DNA from: Paenibacillus borealis
GTDB lineage: Bacteria > Bacillota > Bacilli > Paenibacillales > Paenibacillaceae
Length of the DNA: 64,000 nucleotides
NCBI RefSeq assembly: GCF_000758665.1
Contig: NZ_CP009285.1
Location: 5,828,001 to 5,892,000, forward strand
Reading direction: 5' to 3'
A program made the position numbers and the translations under genes. The notes beneath the pieces are model-generated. The model ran no database searches and was not told where the DNA came from. It was given only the letters and a program-made list of their open reading frames with translations. Of the stretch, positions 28,066-36,658 are shown one piece after another; position 1 is the stretch's first letter, and each line of letters starts with the position of its first letter.

Positions 28066-28767
28066 ATGGCAAGTGAACGGATTATGATTGTCGAAGATGA
28101 GCTGGAGATTGCCGAGCTGATCAGGGATTATTTGGAGATAGAGCGATATGAGGTGATTCTCTGTCAAGACGGTGAAGAAGCGCTCCGGGCTTTCAGAAGG
28201 TTTCAGCCGCAGCTGGTTATCCTTGATATTATGCTGCCGCTGCTTGATGGCATGGAGGTATGCCGCAGTATACGTACAGAGTCTGATATTCCCATCATTA
28301 TGCTCAGCGCAAAAAAACGGGATTCCGATAAAATTCTGGGGCTCGGTCTTGGAGCGGATGATTATGTGGTGAAGCCTTTCAGTCCTGGTGAGATTGTGGC
28401 CAGGGTAAAGGCTCAGCTGAGGCGTTTCCATGGATTAGCCATACCTTCCAAGCAACAGAATTCAGTCGTATATCCCGGCTTGGAGCTTGATCTTAAAGCA
28501 TATGAGGTCCGGGTACGCAATGAGATCGTTCATTTCTCCGCGAGGGAATTCGAGGTGCTGCGCTTCCTTGCCATCCATCCCAATCAGGTGTTTACCCGTG
28601 AGCAGATTTTTGAGAGTGCCTGGGGAATACACGAATACGGGGATCTCAATACGGTAACCGTGCATGTCAAAAAAATACGGGAAAAGGTCGAACTTGATCC
28701 TGCAAATCCCCGGTACATTCTTACCGTTCGAGGCATAGGCTATAAATTTCACGGGGGGACTAAATGA
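28066..28767 (+). CDS. OmpR-family response regulator
   Basis: This 233-residue regulator has a receiver domain (MIVEDELEIAELIRDYLEIE; phospho-Asp in QLVILDIMLPLLDG near residue 52; Lys in VVKPFSPGE near 103) and a C-terminal winged helix (SAREFEVLRFLAIHPNQVFT to YILTVRGIGYKF). The start is the ATG at 28066, 37 bp after the candidate MITE; its ribosome binding site is poor. It overlaps the kinase gene by 4 bp. It probably controls the ABC transporter just upstream, as in many antibiotic-peptide response modules, but no operator was identified. Confidence 0.92.
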   Translation: MASERIMIVEDELEIAELIRDYLEIERYEVILCQDGEEALRAFRRFQPQLVILDIMLPLLDGMEVCRSIRTESDIPIIMLSAKKRDSDKILGLGLGADDYVVKPFSPGEIVARVKAQLRRFHGLAIPSKQQNSVVYPGLELDLKAYEVRVRNEIVHFSAREFEVLRFLAIHPNQVFTREQIFESAWGIHEYGDLNTVTVHVKKIREKVELDPANPRYILTVRGIGYKFHGGTK

Positions 28768-29828
28768 TGAAACCGGGCCTCCGCTTCACCATGGTTGCTT
28801 CGATGTTTATCATTATCCTGCTTCCGTTGCTGCTCATATCTGTAGCTCTTGGTACCGGCAATAACAACGCACGGGCAGATGAAGCTTATAATGGAATGAT
28901 TCCTGTGATCATTATGGTGTCACTCCCGCTTATCTGCTGTACGATTTGGATGACCCGAATCATTACCCGCAAAATTCTGCTGCCTCTCCGGGAGCTTACG
29001 CTTGTGGCAGAACAGATTGTGCAGGGCAACATGGATTGCCCGATCACTTACCGGGCCAATGATGAAATGGGCAGGTTCAGCGCTGTGTTCGAACTGATGA
29101 GAACCCGTCTGTTAGAATCCAAGGTGAACCAGGACGCTTATGAACAAGCACGCAATGAGCTTATAGCGAGCATCTCTCATGATCTCAGAACCCCTCTTTC
29201 ATCTATCAGGGGATATGTGGAGGGTCTGCAGGACGGCGTCGCCCGGGATACGATCAAATTCGAGCGTTATTTATCGATCATCCGGGACAAGACAGACAAG
29301 CTAAACGATCTGATTGAGGATCTGTTCCGTTTCTCCGAGCTGGAGTCGGGGCAGCTGCAAATGAACTACGGGGAGATGGAATGCGCCCTTCTGCTGGAAT
29401 CCATCGTGCGGCCGCTGGAATATGAATTTGCCGGGGGCAAAGCCAGATTAACAGTGGTCCGTCCCTTTCCGGCTGGAATGGTGCGGGCAGACGAGGTCCG
29501 CCTCACGCAGGTATTTAACAACCTGGTCGGCAATGCCACCAAATACGCAGGTGAAGAGGCACATATAACCATAGCCGCTTCCCATACCGGGAAGCGGCTT
29601 GAAGTCAGCGTGAGCGATAATGGCACAGAAATCGCACCTGAACATTTGCCCCGCCTCTTCGAGCGTTTCTACCGCGGGGATAAATCACGTTCCAGCCAAT
29701 TGGGGGGAGCTGGCCTTGGGCTGGCCATCTGTAAATACATTATTGAAGAACATGGCGGGGACATCGGGGTTCACACCTTGCCCGGTACCGGAAATGTGTT
29801 TTACTTTTCGTTACCGCTGATTTCCTAG
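28764..29828 (+). CDS. Two-component sensor histidine kinase
   Basis: This 354-residue kinase has two membrane segments (about 8-32 and 45-65) with only a short loop between them. HAMP, the H-box ELIASISHDLRTPLSSIRG (~138), the N-box VFNNLVGNATKY, DNGTEIAPEHL, FERFYRGDKSR and the G2 box GGAGLGLAICKYI follow. The G1 box reads DNGTEI where DxGxGI is usual, so one Gly is replaced. The tiny sensor loop resembles intramembrane-sensing kinases that work with BceAB/BcrAB-type transporters. It ends 18 bp from the convergent treR gene, with no clear terminator between. Confidence 0.9.
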   Translation: MMKPGLRFTMVASMFIIILLPLLLISVALGTGNNNARADEAYNGMIPVIIMVSLPLICCTIWMTRIITRKILLPLRELTLVAEQIVQGNMDCPITYRANDEMGRFSAVFELMRTRLLESKVNQDAYEQARNELIASISHDLRTPLSSIRGYVEGLQDGVARDTIKFERYLSIIRDKTDKLNDLIEDLFRFSELESGQLQMNYGEMECALLLESIVRPLEYEFAGGKARLTVVRPFPAGMVRADEVRLTQVFNNLVGNATKYAGEEAHITIAASHTGKRLEVSVSDNGTEIAPEHLPRLFERFYRGDKSRSSQLGGAGLGLAICKYIIEEHGGDIGVHTLPGTGNVFYFSLPLIS

Positions 29829-29846
29829 GCGCCGCTTTCAGGCCTA

Positions 29847-30566
29847 TTACCGTCTTACCCGTCTGGCAAAATCCACAAACTGAAACTTATCCAGCCGGTG
29901 CCTGGATTCGGTATATTGGAACAGCACCGTATTCTCCAGATACACATAGTTTCGCACAACAACAATATGAGTGTATTTCTTCAGATCAAGCAGGCGATGA
30001 TCCTCCTCCGTCGAAGGCTCCACGGATATCAGCTTCTTCGCATAACTGATCTTCAGCCCCAGCTTCACTTCCAGATATTCATAGATAGAGCCTTCCGCGA
30101 TCTCTGCGCTTAAGAACGGCACAATATCCGACCGGAAAAAGTCCTTATCCAGAATGATCCGTTCTTCTTCAATCTCTCTGGCGCGGATTACCTTCCATAC
30201 CGGAGTATCCAGCGGAATCTGGAGTTGTCTGGCTAACGCCGCGCCTGCCGGCTCCAGAACAGTCTCCTCCACCAGTGTCCGCGAGGGAGCGCCCAGCGTA
30301 TCCGCCATTTCCTTGAATGAAATCAGTCCGGTTACGGGAAAATCCATCCGGGTCATATCCAGCACGAAGGAGCCCCGGCCTTTAATTTTATTAATATAGC
30401 CCTCGCGGAACAGCAGATTCAGCGCTTTGCGCACCGTTTCCCGCGAAGTGTTGTAAGCTTCAGCCAGCTCACTTTCGGAGGGCAGCTTGGTCCCGGGCAG
30501 CAGCTGGCCGGAATGGATCTGGTTACTGTATTCATTATAAATTTGCAAATATATATTTTCTCTCAT
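29847..30566 (-). CDS. treR: Trehalose operon repressor, GntR family
   Basis: This 239-residue GntR/HutC regulator has an N-terminal winged helix (TKLPSESELAEAYNTSRETV, ~25-75) and a UTRA ligand domain (~90-235) that in TreR binds trehalose-6-phosphate. It lies downstream of treP behind a terminator, so it is probably read mainly from its own promoter. Two palindromes of the TreR type lie upstream of treA, which fits its role as repressor of the operon. The identity rests on gene context plus these operators. Confidence 0.88.
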   Translation of the reverse strand: MRENIYLQIYNEYSNQIHSGQLLPGTKLPSESELAEAYNTSRETVRKALNLLFREGYINKIKGRGSFVLDMTRMDFPVTGLISFKEMADTLGAPSRTLVEETVLEPAGAALARQLQIPLDTPVWKVIRAREIEEERIILDKDFFRSDIVPFLSAEIAEGSIYEYLEVKLGLKISYAKKLISVEPSTEEDHRLLDLKKYTHIVVVRNYVYLENTVLFQYTESRHRLDKFQFVDFARRVRR

Positions 30567-30647
30567 TATAGATCACCGCCCTATATTGTATCACGCCATG
30601 CCTTTGGACGCATTGATTCAATTCTTAAGTACGGCTTCTCAGCTTTA

Positions 30648-30673
30648 AAGAAAAACAGCCCCGGAGGGCTGTT
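30648..30673 (-). terminator. Terminator between treP and treR
   Basis: The perfect 8-bp stem aacagccc (30654-30661) and gggctgtt (30666-30673) has a 4-base loop and is followed on the minus strand by TTTTCTTT. It lies about 40 bp past the treP stop. Confidence 0.85.
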
Positions 30674-30711
30674 CTGCCTGTAATTATAAGTCTTAACCTA
30701 TACTGAATGGG

Positions 30712-32706
30712 TTAACCCTTGAGATGGATGGTCAGAATACTGGTCTGCTTCGCCGTCGCCGGTCCCGTCTTCTCCTCAATCTTCTCCACCATCTCCTGCC
30801 CTACAGGGATGATGATTGGAGTGATCACCGGGTAGCCAGCTGCGCGGATGGCATCCATATCGAATTCCAGCAGAAGCTCGCCGGCCTTCACCTTATCCCC
30901 AATATTCTTAAGCTGGGTGAATCCGCTGCCTTTGAGCGACACGGTATTAATCCCTACGTGGATAAGCACCTGCACGCCGCTGGCATGCTCCAGAATAAGC
31001 GCATGTTTGCTCTTGATTACATGGGCGACTGTGGCATCAAACGGTGCATATACTTTCCCTTCGGAAGGTTCGATGGCAATCCCTTGACCCATCTGCCCCT
31101 CGGCAAAAGCAGGATCGGGTACCTGCGCAAGCGGTACTGCCGTGCCGCTGAGCGGTGCAGCCAGCTCCAGTATGTTCACCGGCTCCTGTGAGCCTTGAAC
31201 GGACCGGCGGCTGCTGAGTTCATCTTGTCCGGCCGGGGGGCTGACCGTTGTTGTTCCCGCTGCTGTTGCGCCTGCGGCTGCAACTGAACTCTTCTCGGCA
31301 CGGCTGACGACGGCACGGCCATACAGCACAGTAGCCACAAACGGCACGATCAGCACAATCGCCATACCTACGAAGAATACGCCCCACTGGTTCGGGAAGA
31401 TGGACAAGAAGCCGGGAACCCCGCCTACTCCAATGGAAGAAGCGCGGACCTGGTTAATTGTGAGCAGAACCCCGCCCAGTGCAGAGCCGATCATCCCGAA
31501 GATGAACGGATAACGGTAGCGGATATTGACCCCGAAGATTGCCGGCTCGGTGACTCCGAGGAAGGCAGAAATTGAAGACGTCACTGCAAGGCCTTTGGTC
31601 TTCTGTTCCTTAATGACGAACATCATCGCCAGTGCCGCAGCCCCCTGTGCAATGTTGGAGAGAGCGAGCATCGGCCAGAGGAAGGTGCCTCCTTCACTGC
31701 CGATAAGCTGAACGTCAACCGCCAGGAAGGTATGGTGCATCCCCGTGATGACTAACAGCGCGTAGAATCCGCCATAGATTAAGCCGCCTAGAATCGCGAA
31801 ATGATCGAACACATAGACCAGTCCGGAAGTGATCGCATTGGCAATGCCGAATGTAACCGGTCCGATGATTGTGAACGCCAGGAAACCTGTAATCAGCAGA
31901 GTCACTGGCGCAACCACCAGCAGTTTAATCGAGTCATGGACTCTCTTGTTCAGGAACTTCTCAATGTTGGCCAGAATATAGGCCGAGACCAGCACCGGCA
32001 ATACCTGTCCCTGATAACCGATCTTCTCCAGATGCCAGCCGAACAAATTCCAGGTCGGAACCGTTCCTTCCGTAGAAGCACTGGCATAGCCGTAGGCACT
32101 TAATAAATCAGGATGGACAAGAATGAGTCCGAGCACAATCCCTAGCAGCGGACTGCCGCCGAACCGGGTCACTGCCGCCCAGCCAATCAGGGCCGGTAAG
32201 AAGGTAAAGGCCGTGCTGGCAATCGTATTGATAATCGCCGCAATGTCTTTCCACTGCGGATAGACGTCAACCAGCGACTGGCTGAAGAAGATACCCGGTC
32301 CAGTCAGAATATTATTGATCCCGAGCAGCAAACCTGCGGTTACGATGGCCGGAAGGATCGGAATAAAAATATCGGCGAGCGTCTTAATCGCCCGCTGCAG
32401 AGGATTCTGCTTACGGGCCGCTGCCGATTTCACCTCATCCTTGGAAGAACGGGCTCCGCCGGTCAGCTGAATCATCTCGTCATACACTTTATCAACGGTT
32501 CCCGGACCGATTACGATCTGGAACTGGCCCTGGCTGGAAAATTGTCCTTTGACAAGGTCGTTGGCGTCCAGCGCTGCCGAATCCACCTTGCTCTCGTCAT
32601 AGAGCGAGAATCTCAGCCGGGTTACGCAATGCGTCGCGACCTCAATATTCTCCTTGCCCCCAACCGCCCGTACAATATCCTCTACATTCTTGCGGTCAAT
32701 AGCCAT
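30712..32706 (-). CDS. treP: Trehalose PTS transporter, EIIBCA
   Basis: This 664-residue membrane protein takes up trehalose and phosphorylates it. It has an N-terminal EIIB domain with the phospho-Cys in ATHCVTRLRF (residue 27), a membrane EIIC domain (~100-460) with about ten segments, and a C-terminal EIIA domain (~520-664) with the phospho-His in LIHVGINTV. In Bacillus subtilis TreP lacks its own EIIA, so the fused EIIA is a real difference. The start is ATG at 32706, with GGAG nine bases upstream; a GTG 15 bases earlier is less likely. It follows treA after 11 bp. Confidence 0.93.
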   Translation of the reverse strand: MAIDRKNVEDIVRAVGGKENIEVATHCVTRLRFSLYDESKVDSAALDANDLVKGQFSSQGQFQIVIGPGTVDKVYDEMIQLTGGARSSKDEVKSAAARKQNPLQRAIKTLADIFIPILPAIVTAGLLLGINNILTGPGIFFSQSLVDVYPQWKDIAAIINTIASTAFTFLPALIGWAAVTRFGGSPLLGIVLGLILVHPDLLSAYGYASASTEGTVPTWNLFGWHLEKIGYQGQVLPVLVSAYILANIEKFLNKRVHDSIKLLVVAPVTLLITGFLAFTIIGPVTFGIANAITSGLVYVFDHFAILGGLIYGGFYALLVITGMHHTFLAVDVQLIGSEGGTFLWPMLALSNIAQGAAALAMMFVIKEQKTKGLAVTSSISAFLGVTEPAIFGVNIRYRYPFIFGMIGSALGGVLLTINQVRASSIGVGGVPGFLSIFPNQWGVFFVGMAIVLIVPFVATVLYGRAVVSRAEKSSVAAAGATAAGTTTVSPPAGQDELSSRRSVQGSQEPVNILELAAPLSGTAVPLAQVPDPAFAEGQMGQGIAIEPSEGKVYAPFDATVAHVIKSKHALILEHASGVQVLIHVGINTVSLKGSGFTQLKNIGDKVKAGELLLEFDMDAIRAAGYPVITPIIIPVGQEMVEKIEEKTGPATAKQTSILTIHLKG

Positions 32707-32717
32707 ATCATCACTCC

Positions 32718-34430
32718 TCACGTATTAGATGTTGTTAACCACATATAGGAGGCATAGGGACTCAGCTTAAGCTCTTGCGTTAATGCAGGAGCATCGGCTG
32801 TATTACCGATTATAGGCTTGTCCGTGCCAGCATGGCTTAAGTCTGTCCAATATTTGTCCTCGAACCGGAAGCTAATCTCCTTGCTGCTGAAGTTCGAGAC
32901 CACAACAAGCGCCTCCCCTTCTCCTGTCCGCGTATAAGCGAACACTTCGGGATGTCCTTCATCCATTCTGCGGAATACGCCTCGGGTGAATACAGCATGC
33001 TCTTTGCGCAGCGCAATCAGCTTGCGGTAATGATGGAGAATGGAATCCGGCCGCTCCAGCTCTTTCTTCACATTGATGTCCGGGTACCGCTCATCGACCT
33101 TCAGCCATGGCGTACCGCTGGTAAATCCGGCATTCGGACTGTCATCCCACTGCATCGGCGTACGTGAATTGTCGCGCGAACGTTCCTGCAGAATGCTGAG
33201 GGCTGCTTCCGGGCTTTTTCCCTGTTCCTGGAGAATACGGTACATGTTCAGGGACTCAATATCGCGGAATTCTTCGATGCCCTTCCACTTCGGATTCGGC
33301 ATGCCGATTTCTTCACCCTGATAGACATAAGGGGTTCCTTGAAGACCATGCAGCGTTGTAGCCAGAAGTTTGGCGCTTTCTTCACGGTAAACATCATCGT
33401 CGGTGAATCTGGAGAGGGCCCGCGGCTGATCATGATTGTTGAAGAATAAAGCGTTCCAGCCTCCGCCCTGCTGCATCCCGGTCTGCCACTCACTGAACAG
33501 CCGTTTCAATGCCTCGAAATCATAGGGCATCAGCTCCCACTTCCGGCCGCCCGGATAATCCACCTTCAGATGGTGGAAATTGAAGGTCATGGAGAACTCC
33601 CGCTCTTCAGGGTTCGAGTAGCGGATACAATGCGCAAGGGTAGTGGATGACATCTCCCCGACCGTTACCATCTCAAACGGGCCGAACACCTCTTTATACA
33701 TGTCTTTGATGTATTCATGAACGCGCGGTCCGTCCGTATAGAACTTCCGTCCATCTCCCGGCGGCACACTTCCGTCATCATTAGGAAACTGCTGGTCCTT
33801 GGAGATTAGATTAATAACGTCCATCCGGAAGCCGTCCACACCCTTGCGGGCCCAGAACAGCATCATATCGTTAACCGCTCTGCGGACCTCTGCGTTCTCC
33901 CAATTCAGATCGGCCTGAGTCTTGTCGAACAACGTAAGATAATATTGTCCCGAAGCCTCATCGAACTGCCAGGCAGGCCCCCCGAACTTCGACTGCCAGT
34001 TGCTCGGCAAGCCGCCGCCCGGCGCCGGATCCTTCCAGATATAATAATCACGGTAAGGGTTGTCCTTGCTTGAAACCGACTGCTTGAACCACTCATGTTC
34101 CGTCGAGGTATGATTAACCACGATATCGGTCATCAGCTTCATGCCGCGCCGGTGCAATTCCTGTATAAGCTCGTCGAAGTCCTCCATTGTCCCGAAATCG
34201 GGGTTAATCTCCTTATAATCTGCAACATCGTAACCGTTATCATATTGGGGCGAGACATAGACCGGCTGCAGCCAGACGATATCAATCCCAAGCTCCTGCA
34301 AATAATCCAATTTCTCAGTAAGGCCTCTTATATCGCCTGTTCCATTGCCTGTCGTGTCCTTGAAGCTCTTCGGATACACCTGATACACTGTGGACCGGCG
34401 CCACCATTCTGAATACCGGGACTGGGTCAA
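32718..34430 (-). CDS. treA: Trehalose-6-phosphate hydrolase (phospho-alpha-1,1-glucosidase)
   Basis: This 570-residue GH13 enzyme splits trehalose-6-phosphate into glucose and glucose-6-phosphate. GH13 signs are VYQVYPKSFKDTTGNGTGDI at the start, DIVVNHTSTEHEWF, the nucleophile Asp in DGFRMDVINLIS (~200), the acid Glu in VTVGEMSS (~255) and FFNNHDQPRA (~320). The start chosen is TTG at 34430, six bases after GGAGGTG; the longer frame would begin inside that site. It heads the operon treA-treP, downstream of a promoter with two TreR operators. Confidence 0.95.
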   Translation of the reverse strand: MTQSRYSEWWRRSTVYQVYPKSFKDTTGNGTGDIRGLTEKLDYLQELGIDIVWLQPVYVSPQYDNGYDVADYKEINPDFGTMEDFDELIQELHRRGMKLMTDIVVNHTSTEHEWFKQSVSSKDNPYRDYYIWKDPAPGGGLPSNWQSKFGGPAWQFDEASGQYYLTLFDKTQADLNWENAEVRRAVNDMMLFWARKGVDGFRMDVINLISKDQQFPNDDGSVPPGDGRKFYTDGPRVHEYIKDMYKEVFGPFEMVTVGEMSSTTLAHCIRYSNPEEREFSMTFNFHHLKVDYPGGRKWELMPYDFEALKRLFSEWQTGMQQGGGWNALFFNNHDQPRALSRFTDDDVYREESAKLLATTLHGLQGTPYVYQGEEIGMPNPKWKGIEEFRDIESLNMYRILQEQGKSPEAALSILQERSRDNSRTPMQWDDSPNAGFTSGTPWLKVDERYPDINVKKELERPDSILHHYRKLIALRKEHAVFTRGVFRRMDEGHPEVFAYTRTGEGEALVVVSNFSSKEISFRFEDKYWTDLSHAGTDKPIIGNTADAPALTQELKLSPYASYMWLTTSNT

Positions 34431-34472
34431 ATTAAGCACCTCCAAAAGAATTGCTGTATTTCAATCATTAAA

Positions 34473-34486
34473 CTTGTATATACAAG
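34473..34486 (-). promoter_or_regulatory. TreR operator 2 (downstream site)
   Basis: The perfect 14-bp palindrome cttgtatatacaag matches the known TreR operator pattern of Bacillus subtilis. It lies in the leader, 17-30 bp past the -10 box of the tre promoter. Confidence 0.88.
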
Positions 34487-34502
34487 ATCAAACACCTCAC
34501 AC

Positions 34503-34531
34503 AGTTTAAACCTGTATATACAGGTTGTCAA
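34503..34531 (-). promoter_or_regulatory. tre promoter with TreR operator 1 in the spacer
   Basis: On the minus strand a perfect TTGACA -35 box (34531-34526) and a TAAACT -10 box (34508-34503) are 17 bp apart. The spacer is filled by the palindrome aacctgtatatacaggtt (34509-34526), a TreR-type operator. A bound repressor would exclude RNA polymerase directly. Confidence 0.88.
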
Positions 34532-34698
34532 TAGAGTTAATCCGCCAATAGCTTGTGTAGGACAAATGTTTGCGTAGCACGGATGTAAGCGAAGTACAGC
34601 TGTTTGCGTAGTATTGGTGTTTGCGCAGTACAGATAAATGGCATTAAGACAGGCGATAATGTGTATCGGGGGGAGTGCAGCGGCAACGCCATGATTGC

Positions 34699-34760
34699 GG
34701 TAACTGCGATAACTGAAGCGTAGCGGTAACTGCGATAACTGAAGCGTAGCGGTAACTGCA
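34699..34760. repeat. 26-bp tandem repeat, 2.4 copies
   Basis: Two perfect 26-bp units (34699-34724, 34725-34750) starting ggtaactgcgataactg are followed by a partial third. They lie in the non-coding kilobase upstream of treA (34532-35531), which has no credible gene. Confidence 0.85.
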
Positions 34761-34957
34761 TTAATAGCGGTGTTAGTTACTGTAATAGTAGCTTTAGCCG
34801 CTAATTGACCGCATCGCGCTGGAAAGTCCCCCGTTAAGCATAAATAACAGTAATATTTGGTTAAATCAAGGGTGCGTGAGCAATCTGCAGCGGGGAATTG
34901 GACATTTATCGCAGTAATGGCCCGTTTTGATAAGTTTGTCTCTAGCCCAGTATTAAT

Positions 34958-35143
34958 TAAGTGGAAAATGTACATTTAAATTTCAATAACCAAACTGATT
35001 ATTAACAATAAGTGGATAAAGGGCATCTAATTCACTCCATTTCTCTGCGGAAGGCATATTCGGCAGAATTAGTTGTTCTTTTTCCACTTATTATCCTCTT
35101 TTTAGTATTTGATGAGATATTAAATGTTCTTTTTCCACTTATT
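34958..35143. repeat. Dispersed TTTTCCACTTA elements in both orientations
   Basis: tgttctttttccacttatt occurs at 35074-35092 and 35125-35143, 51 bp apart. Inverted forms, taagtggaaaa near 34958-34968 and aataagtgg at 35007-35015, lie upstream. Function unknown; the opposed copies could pair into a long hairpin. Confidence 0.6.
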
Positions 35144-35196
35144 TCGATTGACCAGCATCGGGGCGGTGCGCGGGATCGCTCGGGATGAGCTGCGGG

Positions 35197-35447
35197 GCGG
35201 ATTAGTCGGATTGCTGGCGCGAAGAGGTACGGGGCGGATTAGTCGGATTGTTGGCGCAACGGGCTGCGGGGCGGATTGGCCGGAGCGACGAGGTACGGAG
35301 CAGATTAATCGGATTGCTGGCGCGACGAGGTACGAAGCGGATTAGTCGGATTGCTGGCGCAAGGGGGTACGAAGCATGTAAGCCGGATTGCTGGCACGAC
35401 GGGCTGCGGAGCGGATTGGCCGGACTGCTGCCACAGCGGTTGCGAAC
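35197..35447. repeat. 37-bp minisatellite, about 7 degenerate copies
   Basis: Units beginning gcggattagtcggattg start at 35197, 35234, 35271, 35300 (an 8-bp deletion precedes it), 35337, 35374 and 35411. The 37-bp period is not a multiple of three and reading frames across it lack ribosome binding sites, so it is non-coding. Confidence 0.85.
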
Positions 35448-35466
35448 GGGGTAGCGGAGCCACGCA

Positions 35467-35511
35467 CAAAAACAGCGACCCGCCCCCGGACATAACGGGA
35501 ACAGATCGCTG
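35467..35511 (-). terminator. Terminator of the ThuA/oxidoreductase operon
   Basis: A long stem with cagcga (35473-35478) pairing to tcgctg (35506-35511) and inner cccg/cggg pairs is followed on the minus strand by TTTTTG. It lies 21 bp past the oxidoreductase stop. Confidence 0.75.
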
Positions 35512-35531
35512 CTTTTAAACCTGTATATTCA

Positions 35532-36635
35532 CTACTCCAAATATCCTTTCACCAATCCCAGCGGCAGCAGCTTCGGCTGCTCGCAGCTGGTCACCAGCTC
35601 CGCATAGCGCTTAGTGTCTGAGCTGGTGTGGAACGCATGCATGATCTCGAGCACATGATTTGCCAGCTCGCCATTGGCCCGCGGGGTGTCGCCTGTCCCG
35701 ATGCAGCGGGCCATATCCGCTACGCCGATGCCGCGGCTGTTCCCGGCATAATTGTAGATCAGAGGCACCTCTTGGAATTCCGTGCTGTGCGCCGGACGCA
35801 GCAGGACCGGCCCGCCGAAGGTGTTCGGGTCGGGTACGATCAGCGTGCCGAGCGAGCCGTAGATTTCGATCCGCGGCAAAGTGCTGTGCCAGACATCGAA
35901 GCTCGTAATCATCGTGGCTACCGCACCGCTGGCGAACTCGATGATTCCGGCCACATGTGTAGGCACTTCGACATCAACCACCTTGCCGAACTTCTTCTCA
36001 CTGGTGATTGTCCGTGTCGGAAATGAGGTTTTGGTGATCCCGCATACCGTCTTCGCCGGGCCGAGCAAGGACACCAGCGCCGTCAGATAATATGGCCCCA
36101 TATCAAACATCGGGCCGCCGCCGGCCTGATAGTAGAACTCAGGGTCCGGATGCCAGCTCTCATGGCCATGGCAGAGCATGAAGGCCGTTGCGGCTATCGG
36201 CTCTCCGATATAGCCGTCCGCAATCAGCTTGGCGCAGGTTTGCAGGCCGCCTCCAAGGAAAGTATCCGGTGCGCAGCCGATGAACAGATTTTTATCTTTT
36301 GCCAGCTTAACAAGCTCGGTTCCATTCTCCAGTGTCAGCGACAGCGGCTTCTCCACATACACATGCTTGCCGGCCAGCAGAGCCTGCTTACACACATCGA
36401 AGTGGAAATTAGGCGTCGTCAGATTAACGACAATCTCAATCTCTTCTGAAGCCAGCAATTCCTCTGTTGTCCATACATGAGGAACTCCATATTTCTCCGC
36501 GGCCTTCCCTGCCCGCTCAAGGTCAAGATCGGCACAGGCATAGACCTCCGTATTCACAAAGGTTCCGGTCAAATTCTCGAAATAAATGCCGCTGATATTC
36601 CCGCAGCCGACAATACCTACTTTCACTTTTCGCAC
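35532..36635 (-). CDS. Gfo/Idh/MocA family sugar oxidoreductase
   Basis: This 367-residue NAD(P)-dependent oxidoreductase starts VKVGIVGCGNISGIYFENL, a Rossmann GxGxxG motif. It carries the family motif EKPLSLTL (~96) and a C-terminal alpha/beta domain with GPYYLTALVSLLGPA (~180). Members oxidise or reduce sugars and inositols; the substrate cannot be read here. The GTG start at 36635 follows AAGGAGGG. It is the second gene of an operon with the ThuA protein, 23 bp apart, a pairing common in Paenibacillus sugar loci. Confidence 0.92.
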   Translation of the reverse strand: MRKVKVGIVGCGNISGIYFENLTGTFVNTEVYACADLDLERAGKAAEKYGVPHVWTTEELLASEEIEIVVNLTTPNFHFDVCKQALLAGKHVYVEKPLSLTLENGTELVKLAKDKNLFIGCAPDTFLGGGLQTCAKLIADGYIGEPIAATAFMLCHGHESWHPDPEFYYQAGGGPMFDMGPYYLTALVSLLGPAKTVCGITKTSFPTRTITSEKKFGKVVDVEVPTHVAGIIEFASGAVATMITSFDVWHSTLPRIEIYGSLGTLIVPDPNTFGGPVLLRPAHSTEFQEVPLIYNYAGNSRGIGVADMARCIGTGDTPRANGELANHVLEIMHAFHTSSDTKRYAELVTSCEQPKLLPLGLVKGYLE

Positions 36636-36658
36636 AATGAGTCCCTCCTTGTCCCGTT

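Noticed and set aside
27838..28431. 197-residue minus-strand frame opposite the response regulator
   Set aside because: It spans the candidate MITE and the antisense of a clear receiver domain, with no family match or ribosome binding site.
35197..35447. CRISPR array
   Set aside because: The 37-bp units are contiguous and degenerate with no unique spacers, and no cas genes are nearby.
35124..35454. Overlapping short frames with repeats such as IGLLARRGT
   Set aside because: They are translations of a 37-bp repeat whose period is not a multiple of three. The frame rotates between copies and there is no ribosome binding site.
35514..35526. Third TreR operator (aaacctgtatatt)
   Set aside because: Only one half of the palindrome is present and it lies at the 3' end of the oxidoreductase operon, not at a promoter.
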